From contig NC_021191.1 in assembly GCF_000389965.1 (NCBI RefSeq), positions 4,899,501 to 4,963,500 of the forward strand: a stretch of 64,000 nucleotides of DNA, in the 5' to 3' direction. Under the pieces are notes generated by a model. The model worked only from the letters and a program-made list of their open reading frames with translations, had not been told where the DNA came from and did not search any database. Every line of letters starts with the position of its first letter. Within the stretch, counting starts at the first letter, position 1. A program made the translations under genes and the position numbers. Positions 58,176 through 64,000 of the stretch are shown piece by piece. Source of the DNA: Actinoplanes sp. N902-109 (GTDB taxonomy: Bacteria; Actinomycetota; Actinomycetes; Mycobacteriales; Micromonosporaceae).

Positions 58176-58736
58176 ATGCGGATCGGGGTCGTTGCGGGCC
58201 CGGGCGAGATCGGTGGCGCCCTGGCCGACTGGTGGACGCAGGCAGGTCACGAGGTGGTGGCGCATCTGGGCGACGGCGGACCGGCGTCGGTACGGGAGGC
58301 CGCCGGGTTCGGCGACGCCGTGCTGTTCGCGCCGGACTGGGCGCACGCGCATGAGCTGGTCGACCTGGCCGGTGGTGCGCTGGCCGGCAAGCCGGTGCTG
58401 GACGCGACCAGCCCGCCGCCCGCCCAGCACGGGCTGGAGCTGCTGACCCACTGGTCGCCGCGGGCACACTGGGTGAAGGCGTTCAACACGCTGCCGGTCG
58501 AGGTGCTCGACGCCCGGCGTGGGCACGACCCGTTGCTGACCGAGTTCCTGTGCACCGACTGGCCGGACGCCCGCCAGACCGCGGCGAAGCTGGTCAAGGA
58601 TCTCGGGCTGGCGCCGATGTACGCCGGTGGCGCCGACCGCGCCTGGCTCACCGAGACCGGTCCGCTGCACCTGCGCGAGGTCGACATCCAGGACGCCACG
58701 GCCCTGCTGGCCGCCGCGCTCGACGGCACGGCCTGA
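58176..58736 (+). CDS. NADPH-dependent F420 reductase-like protein
   Basis: A 186-residue single-domain dinucleotide-binding protein. It starts MRIGVVAGPGEIGGALADWW, a glycine-rich loop where the first glycine positions differ from the classic GxGxxG (GPGEIG). Next comes DAVLFAPDWAHAHELVDLAG, then HWVKAFNTLPVEVLD, a conserved block of NADP:F420 oxidoreductases. DWPDARQTAAKLVKDLGLAP also fits. ATG 58176. It may balance NADPH and F420H2 for the LLM enzymes, but could act on another substrate. Confidence 0.8.
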   Translation: MRIGVVAGPGEIGGALADWWTQAGHEVVAHLGDGGPASVREAAGFGDAVLFAPDWAHAHELVDLAGGALAGKPVLDATSPPPAQHGLELLTHWSPRAHWVKAFNTLPVEVLDARRGHDPLLTEFLCTDWPDARQTAAKLVKDLGLAPMYAGGADRAWLTETGPLHLREVDIQDATALLAAALDGTA

Positions 58737-58772
58737 CCGGTCAGCGGCGCAGCGCCACCCACGACGGCACGG

Positions 58773-59948
58773 TCAGCCGCGCAGCACCGGGCTGGCCAGG
58801 GCGGCGCGCAGGGCGGCCGGGCGGGCCAGCAGGAAGCCCTGGCCGTAGCCGACCCCGAGGCGGCGCAGCATGGCCAGCTCGGCCGGGGTCTCGATGCCCT
58901 CGGCGACCAGCGCGGCGTCGATGTCGCCGGCGAAGACCACCAGCGAGCGGGCCAGCGCCTGGCGGGCCGCGTCGCTGTCGATGCCGCGCACCAGGCCCAC
59001 GTCCAGCTTGATGATGTCCGGCTTGAGCTGCAGGATGTGGTTGAGGCTGGCGTAGCCGGCGCCCGCGTCGTCGACCACGATGCGCACCCCGGCGGCACGC
59101 AGCCGCTCGGTCACCGAGATGACCGCGAGATAGTCGGTGACCGGGGTGTGCTCGGTCAGTTCCAGGCCGATGTGCCGGTCGGCATGCGCCAGCAGCGTCT
59201 CCTGCACCCGCCCGTCGAGCAGCGCCTCGGCGGACAGGTTGACGCACATCATCGTGTCCGCGCCCAGCTCGGGCAGCCGGGCCAGCGCCCGCCGCACCGC
59301 CAGGTGCTCCAGCTCGACGCCCAGGCCGAAGCGGGCCGCGGCGGCGAACGCCCGGTCCGGGGTGGGGAAGGCCGCGCTGTCGAAGCGGGCCAGCGCCTCC
59401 ACGGCCGCCGGGAAGCCGTCGCTCAGCCGCACCGCGGGCTGGAACACCATGCGCAGCGAGTCGCCGGTGAGCAGCCCGCGCACCTGTCCCTCGCGCTCGT
59501 CCGGCGCGGGCGTGGCCCCGGCGAGCACGTCGCCCAGCATCCCGGCGATCACGGCGAGGTAGGTCAGCGCGGCATCCCGGAGCTCCGGTGCGGCCCGGCG
59601 GCTGACGCAGCACAGCATGCCGGAGGACCCGCCGTCGGGCGTGCGCCAGGGCACCCCGGCGTACGAACCGATCCCCCACCGGCCGGTGATCTCCAGGTCC
59701 CGGGTCACCAGGTCGCGGCGGGCGTCGGTCACCACCGGGGGCAGCAGCCCGGCCTGGACCCGTACGCAATAGGAGCCGGCGGCGTCGGCAACCGAGCCGC
59801 CCTCGATGTGCATGGCCGCCGCGTCACCGCTGGTGGACAGGATCGTCTGCTGCCCGTCGGCGATCCGCGAGACCCACGCGACATCGGCTCCCAGGTGCTG
59901 TCGCGCGAGCGTCAGCAGCCGCTCGACCAGGGGATGTTCAGCGCTCAC
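58773..59948 (-). CDS. GAF-EAL cyclic di-GMP phosphodiesterase-like protein
   Basis: A protein of about 391 residues. The first 150 form a GAF domain (VAWVSRIADGQQTILSTSG, VPWRTPDGGSSGMLCCVS). The EAL domain follows: MVFQPAVRLSDGFPAAVEAL (EAL motif retained as VEALARF), VNLSAEALLDGRV, IGLELTEHTPVTDYL, IVVDDAGAGYASLNHILQLK and LVAEGIETPAELAMLRRLGV. Metal and base residues look conserved (DDAG instead of DDFG). Start: GTG 59948, alternatively TTG 59960. It probably cleaves cyclic di-GMP, opposing the nearby GGDEF protein. Confidence 0.88.
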   Translation of the reverse strand: MSAEHPLVERLLTLARQHLGADVAWVSRIADGQQTILSTSGDAAAMHIEGGSVADAAGSYCVRVQAGLLPPVVTDARRDLVTRDLEITGRWGIGSYAGVPWRTPDGGSSGMLCCVSRRAAPELRDAALTYLAVIAGMLGDVLAGATPAPDEREGQVRGLLTGDSLRMVFQPAVRLSDGFPAAVEALARFDSAAFPTPDRAFAAAARFGLGVELEHLAVRRALARLPELGADTMMCVNLSAEALLDGRVQETLLAHADRHIGLELTEHTPVTDYLAVISVTERLRAAGVRIVVDDAGAGYASLNHILQLKPDIIKLDVGLVRGIDSDAARQALARSLVVFAGDIDAALVAEGIETPAELAMLRRLGVGYGQGFLLARPAALRAALASPVLRG

Positions 59949-59996
59949 ACCCCGGTCCAACGGCCGCCGGGCGGGCGACTTGAGATCTTCCCGCGG

Positions 59997-60055
59997 TCAG
60001 CTCAGCCCGCGGCAGGCCCGGCCTCAGCTCAGCCCGCGGCAGGCCCGGCCTCAGC
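59997..60055. repeat. Two full 27-bp tandem repeats plus a partial copy
   Basis: Identical units at 59997-60023 and 60024-60050, each TCAGCTCAGCCCGCGGCAGG plus CCCGGCC. A partial third copy starts at 60051 and supplies the stop codon of the membrane protein gene. A local slippage duplication between the two minus-strand genes; not a CRISPR. Confidence 0.8.
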
Positions 60056-60785
60056 TCAACCGGCGGCGGCGGGTCATCGCGAAGCCGATCAGGCCGGTGA
60101 TCGCGGCCAGCACGCCACCGCCCGCGGTCCACACCCAGCGCGACGAGAAGCTGGGCAGCCAGTCCCGGCCGCCGTCGTCCGCCGCCTCCGCCGACGGTGT
60201 GGGTGCGGCGGTGAGCACCCTGCCCGGCTTGTTGTCCGGCACCAGCGGGGCGGCCAGCACCCCCTGGTCCGCGCCGGTGTCGCCGGTCGGCTCGGACAGC
60301 GTGAGGTCCACCCGGATCGGCAGGCCGAGGTCCCGCTCGGGCAGCACGGTGCTGGACAGCCGCGCGTAGTAGGTGCCCGGCAGCGGGTCGCCGTCCCACG
60401 GCTCGGCCCACGAGCGGACCTGCCGCAACCGGCAGCGCAGCGCGACCTGCTCCGCGTCGGTGCCGGCCACCGGGCTCTGCTCACCCGCCACGCAGGCCTG
60501 CCGGCGTCGCAGGCCGTCGAAGACCTCGATCGTCCAGGACTGCGATCCGGTACGGTCGCCGGTCGGCGGCAGCGCAACCGTGGCGCTCACCTCCGGGCGC
60601 TGACCGGCGTCCGCGCGGAACGACCAGTACAGGTAGTCGCCGGTGACCGCGTCGACGTGCACCGGCTGGTCGGCGGTGATCACCACGGCGGTGAGGAACG
60701 AGGTCCCGGCACTGCTCACCCCGGGGGCGGGCGACGGCACAGCCGCCAGCGCAACCCCGAGCACGGCGGAAAGGGCGGGCAGCAT
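60051..60785 (-). CDS. Secreted, membrane-anchored partner of the VWA protein
   Basis: A 244-residue exported protein. A signal peptide (PALSAVLGVALAAVPSPAPG) is followed by a beta-rich domain (VHVDAVTGDYLYWSFRADAG, GTYYARLSSTVLPERDLGLP) with cysteines, and a C-terminal anchor WVWTAGGGVLAAITGLIGFA followed by TRRRRLS. ATG 60785 overlaps the VWA stop by one base, with GGAGGGA upstream, so the two are made together. The tail part of the VWA protein shows similar wording (DREKISEHRVYRVPVLSG), suggesting a related domain in both. Family unnamed. Confidence 0.8.
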   Translation of the reverse strand: MLPALSAVLGVALAAVPSPAPGVSSAGTSFLTAVVITADQPVHVDAVTGDYLYWSFRADAGQRPEVSATVALPPTGDRTGSQSWTIEVFDGLRRRQACVAGEQSPVAGTDAEQVALRCRLRQVRSWAEPWDGDPLPGTYYARLSSTVLPERDLGLPIRVDLTLSEPTGDTGADQGVLAAPLVPDNKPGRVLTAAPTPSAEAADDGGRDWLPSFSSRWVWTAGGGVLAAITGLIGFAMTRRRRLS

Positions 60786-62008
60786 CAGTTCTCCCTCCAG
60801 GTGGCGACCCACCAGCGGGTGAGCCAGCCGGCCAGCACACCGGCGAGCAGCCCCGCGACGCCGAGCACGAGCAGCAACAGGAACCCGCGGCCCAGGCCGG
60901 GCGCATCGGGGGCGTGTGAGGCATCGACCACGCCGATGCTCAGCTCGATCGGCATGCCGGGGGCGGCGGCCGAGGTGGTCGACGCGAACGAGTTGCTGAC
61001 CACCAGGCAGACGTCGGTCTCGCCGGACAGCCGCAGCCCGGCCGACATCACGTCGGCCCGCCCGCTGCCCGCGTCGTTGCCCCGCACCAGTTCCCGGCCG
61101 TCCGGCGTGGTCGCCTTGAGCAGCACGCCGTAGTCGCGGGCGACCGGCCGGTCCAGCGCGACGCTCACCGAGGCCCGCAGCTCCTGGCCGCTGAGCACCG
61201 GCACCCGGTAGACCCGGTGCTCGCTGATCTTCTCGCGGTCGGTGTAGACCCCCGGGGCCAGCAACGGTGCGTCGGCGCACTTCTCGCCGCCGGTGACGGC
61301 GGCCGGGGCGACCGGCGGGGGCACGGCGGCCCGGTCGACCAGCTGCTTGACCCGGCCGGTCAGCTCCTGCTCGCTCTGCGCCGCGGTGTACGTGCCGCCG
61401 GTCGCCGTGGAGATGCAGACCAGCTGCTTGCGGGTCTTCTCGTCCGGGGCCAGGCCCAGCGTGTCCACCACCAGCTTGGTGCCCTGCGCAGCCAGCTCAC
61501 GCGCCACCGCGCACGGGTCGGGCGGCGTACAGGTGTCCTCGCCGTCGGTGATCAGCACGATCCGCCGCGCCGAACCGTCGGTGCCCAGGTCCTTGGCCGC
61601 CTCGCGGAGGGCGAGCCCGACCGGCGTGAACCCGGTCGGCTTGAGGCCGGCGATGGCGTCCTTGGCGGCGCCGCGGTCCACCGGCCCGACCTCGACGATC
61701 TGCTGGGTGTCCCGGCAGCCGACCTTCTTGCTGTCGCCCGGGTAGGTCGCCCCGAGCACCCGGATGCCGAGATAGGTGGTCTCCGGCAGTGCGTCGACCA
61801 CCGCGTTGAACGCCCGCTTGGCCACCGCGATCCGGGTCTGCCCGCCGATGTCGGCGGCGCGCATCGAGCCGCTGACGTCCAGCACCAGCTCCACGCGCGG
61901 CGGCTGCACCGGCTCGCCGGGCTCGGCCTGCGCGGGCACGGCGCCGCCGACGGCCGACAATCCGGCCAGCCCGGCAACCACCAATAAGGACAGTCGTCTG
62001 TGGATCAC
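60785..62008 (-). CDS. Secreted VWA-domain protein with C-terminal membrane anchor
   Basis: A 407-residue exported protein. Signal peptide SLLVVAGLAGLSAVGGAVPA; VWA domain at about residues 38-215 with metal site LVLDVSGSMRAADIG (DxSxS), KPTGFTPVGLALREAAKDLG and IVLITDGEDTCTPPDPC. Then a beta domain (to about 370) and the anchor GFLLLLVLGVAGLLAGVLAG followed by WLTRWW. VWA proteins bind partner proteins through the metal site. GTG 62008. With the following gene it forms a two-protein surface unit. Confidence 0.88.
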   Translation of the reverse strand: MIHRRLSLLVVAGLAGLSAVGGAVPAQAEPGEPVQPPRVELVLDVSGSMRAADIGGQTRIAVAKRAFNAVVDALPETTYLGIRVLGATYPGDSKKVGCRDTQQIVEVGPVDRGAAKDAIAGLKPTGFTPVGLALREAAKDLGTDGSARRIVLITDGEDTCTPPDPCAVARELAAQGTKLVVDTLGLAPDEKTRKQLVCISTATGGTYTAAQSEQELTGRVKQLVDRAAVPPPVAPAAVTGGEKCADAPLLAPGVYTDREKISEHRVYRVPVLSGQELRASVSVALDRPVARDYGVLLKATTPDGRELVRGNDAGSGRADVMSAGLRLSGETDVCLVVSNSFASTTSAAAPGMPIELSIGVVDASHAPDAPGLGRGFLLLLVLGVAGLLAGVLAGWLTRWWVATWREN

Positions 62009-62166
62009 GCGGCAAGATCATAAACAGGTGCCGCCGGCTCGGTCGGACCGGGGGGACGGCACCTCGCTACACCGCGGTGGACGTCGCCGCGCCGGCCACC
62101 CGGCCCGCCACCAGGGACCACCGGACGGCGGTAGTGCGTCGCATCGGGCTGGACCATAGTGGATCC

Positions 62167-64000
62167 ATGCCCAAGGCCCTGACGTACGCCGATGCTGTGC
62201 AGCTGCTCGACGGCGCGAGCCCGCTGGTCAAGGCGGCCGACAACCTGCTCGGCGGCGCGTTGAGCCTGGCCACGGCGGGTGGCAGCGACCTCGCGCTGAG
62301 CCTGTTCGACGCCAAGGCCGAGGCGGTCCGGCTCGGCCGGGTGGTCACCGCGACCATCGCCGACTCGGTACGGGGTCTGACCCGCTACAACCGCAGCCAG
62401 CGACTGCAAGCCGCGCATGGCGTGCTGGTGGTGACCGCCTTCTTCGAGTCCCTCGACCAGTGCCTGACCGGCGCCGGGCTGACCAGCCCCGGCTTCACCC
62501 GCGAGCAGCAGCTGGCCCTGGCCGCACCCGCCGACGAGCCCTGGCTGGTGGCGCTGCTGACGTCGGCGATACCGGCGCCGGCCCCGGACCGGGGCTACGA
62601 CCGGCTGCTCGACGAGCTGCGTCAGTGGTGCCGGGGGCAGAGCGATCCCCTGCTGGCCCACCTCACCGGGCTGGCGGTCTGGGACGACGCCGACGACCGG
62701 CGGCGGCACGCCCTGCGCGAACTGGTGACCGGCCACCTGCCCGGCGACGCCGTGCGGCGTTACGACGAGTCGGTGCGGCGGCTGTCGCAGGATGTGCCGG
62801 AGTTCGCCATCTGGTTGCGCCAGCTCGACTCCCGGGCGGCGGCCCGTGGTCTGGAGGCGCTGGCGGCGGCGTTGCGGGCGGCGACCTCGCACCGCGATCC
62901 GGTGCGCCAGCGGGCCCTGCTGGCCGCCGCCTACCGGGCCGGGCTCGACCGCCCGGTCATCGGCGGGGACGCCGGCGGGCTGGTGCTGCCCAGCCTCGGT
63001 GCCGCGTACATCGATCCGGGTTATCGGGTGAAGCCGGCCGGACCCGGGGCCCGCCCGGCCGAGGAGGAGTGGTGGCGCGACGCGGAGCCCCGCGACGACT
63101 TCGCCGGGTTCCTGGCCACCTATCTGACCACGCCGCAGGCCGCGGATGCGCCGATGGTGCTGCTGGGGCACCCCGGCGCGGGCAAGTCGTCGCTGACCAG
63201 GGTGCTGGCCGGACGGCTGCCGGCCGCCGACTTCCTGGTGGTCCGGGTGCCGCTGCGCGACGTACGGGCCGAAGCCGATCTCCAGGACCAGGTCGAGCAG
63301 GCGCTGCGCAGCGAGATCGGGGAGACGGTCAGCTGGGCCACGCTGGCGGGCGACGCGGGCGCGGCGATGCCGCTGCTGCTGCTCGACGGTTTCGACGAAC
63401 TGCTCCAGGTCACCGGCATCCACCAGTCGGACTACCTGCACCGGGTGGCCGCCTTCCAGCAGCGCGAGGCCACCCTCGGGCGCCCGGTCGCCGTCATCGT
63501 GACCAGCCGGATCGCCGTGGCGGACCGGGCCCGGCTGCCGGCCGGTGCCCTGGCCGTCCGGCTCGAACCCTTCGACGCGGCCCGGGTCGGCCGATGGCTG
63601 GCCGTCTGGAACGGCGCCAACGCCGCCCGGCTCGCCGCCCAGGGCCGCCGCCCGCTCCCGCAGCCGGTGGTCGACCGCTTCCCCGCCCTCGCCGGCCAGC
63701 CGTTGCTGCTGCTCATGCTCGCCCTGTACGACGCGGCGGGCAACGCGCTGCAGCACGACGAGGACACCTTCGACACCGGCCAGCTCTACGAGCGGTTGCT
63801 CAGCGAGTTCGCCGGGCGCGAGGTGCGCCGTACCCACCCGGGCGCTTCGGACGCCGAGCTGGCGGCCTTCGTCGAGGACGAGTTGCTGCGCCTGTCGGTG
63901 GTGGCCTTCGCGATGTTCCACCGCGTGCGGCTGTGGGCCACCACCGAGGAGATCGACCGCGATCTGGCCGGTCTGGGGCTGCGCCCGGCGGTGACCCGCG
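62167..64000 (+). CDS. NACHT-type STAND NTPase, 3' end outside window
   Basis: The first 611 residues of a large protein; the frame is open to the last base. Residues 1-320 are helical (LSLFDAKAEAVRLGRVVTAT, LVVTAFFESLDQCLTGAGLT), resembling the helical N-terminal domain that precedes many actinobacterial NACHT proteins. The NTPase has Walker A LLGHPGAGKSSLTRVLAG (about residue 333), Walker B LLLLDGFDELLQV (about 403), and sensor VAVIVTSRIAVADRARLP. Such proteins are often immune sensors against phage, with repeats at the missing C-terminus. ATG 62167 is the first start after the divergent VWA gene. Confidence 0.85.
   Translation, partial: MPKALTYADAVQLLDGASPLVKAADNLLGGALSLATAGGSDLALSLFDAKAEAVRLGRVVTATIADSVRGLTRYNRSQRLQAAHGVLVVTAFFESLDQCLTGAGLTSPGFTREQQLALAAPADEPWLVALLTSAIPAPAPDRGYDRLLDELRQWCRGQSDPLLAHLTGLAVWDDADDRRRHALRELVTGHLPGDAVRRYDESVRRLSQDVPEFAIWLRQLDSRAAARGLEALAAALRAATSHRDPVRQRALLAAAYRAGLDRPVIGGDAGGLVLPSLGAAYIDPGYRVKPAGPGARPAEEEWWRDAEPRDDFAGFLATYLTTPQAADAPMVLLGHPGAGKSSLTRVLAGRLPAADFLVVRVPLRDVRAEADLQDQVEQALRSEIGETVSWATLAGDAGAAMPLLLLDGFDELLQVTGIHQSDYLHRVAAFQQREATLGRPVAVIVTSRIAVADRARLPAGALAVRLEPFDAARVGRWLAVWNGANAARLAAQGRRPLPQPVVDRFPALAGQPLLLLMLALYDAAGNALQHDEDTFDTGQLYERLLSEFAGREVRRTHPGASDAELAAFVEDELLRLSVVAFAMFHRVRLWATTEEIDRDLAGLGLRPAVTR

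Noticed and set aside
59997..60055. CRISPR array
   Set aside because: Units are directly adjacent without spacers, and no cas gene is near.

Overview
The window is about 70% G+C. Third-codon G/C is extreme, GTG starts are frequent, operons are tight with ATGA/GTGA overlaps, and there are many LLM-class flavin/F420 oxidoreductases and TetR/MarR/Lrp regulators. This points to a high-GC filamentous actinobacterium, most likely Micromonosporaceae (Actinoplanes-like). The family assignment is inference from gene style, not from a marker gene. No rRNA or tRNA gene was seen.

Layout. (1) 1-6.1 kb: the end of an ABC substrate-binding protein, a divergent MarR/azoreductase pair with two dyad operators, and a polyamine-type ABC transporter potA-potD-potB-potC. 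(2) 6.1-14.3 kb: a DAO-family FAD oxidase, a decayed stretch holding a dead FAD oxidase and another broken gene, an LLM oxidoreductase, a coiled-coil repeat protein, an operon of Lrp regulator, class III aminotransferase and second DAO oxidase, and a dead saccharopine dehydrogenase. Together with gabT and gamma-aminobutyraldehyde dehydrogenase at 20.8-23.5 kb, this reads as uptake and catabolism of polyamines. (3) 14.4-20.2 kb: a polytopic membrane protein, small unknown proteins, and a self-contained regulon (small HTH regulator, membrane protein, ABC ATPase, ABC permease) marked by three copies of one 19-bp operator. IS481- and IS5-type debris follows. (4) 23.6-26.2 kb: TetR, an LLM oxidoreductase, and a stand-alone 5'-3' exonuclease ending in a probable sliding-clamp motif.

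(5) 26.2-45.6 kb is the most interesting part: a compound RiPP (ribosomally made, modified peptide) locus. The minus operon encodes an ABC exporter, YcaO, TfuA, an 88-residue precursor, a radical SAM/SPASM enzyme, a PqqD-like recognition protein, an FAD oxidoreductase, an S9 peptidase and a secreted propeller-like protein. The divergent plus operon encodes an ATP-grasp ligase, a small HTH protein, a 59-residue peptide that matches the precursor's leader but lacks a core, a cyclase/ATPase/TPR protein, an intracellular S8 protease and a GAF protein. Next comes an HTH-NTPase regulator. A second RiPP pair, a 63-residue peptide ending in GGCCEN and its own radical SAM/SPASM enzyme, ends the region.

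(6) 45.7-53.8 kb: ArsR regulator, two related LLM oxidoreductases around a GH3 glycosidase, a nickel/cobalt transporter with a structured leader that can occlude its ribosome site, a TetR/MBL-hydrolase pair with duplicated operators and an apparently leaderless mRNA, and another TetR gene. (7) 53.9-64 kb: a signalling stretch (GGDEF protein, hybrid histidine kinase, EAL protein), a dinucleotide-binding oxidoreductase, a secreted VWA protein with a membrane-anchored partner, and the first 611 codons of a NACHT-type NTPase that runs off the window.
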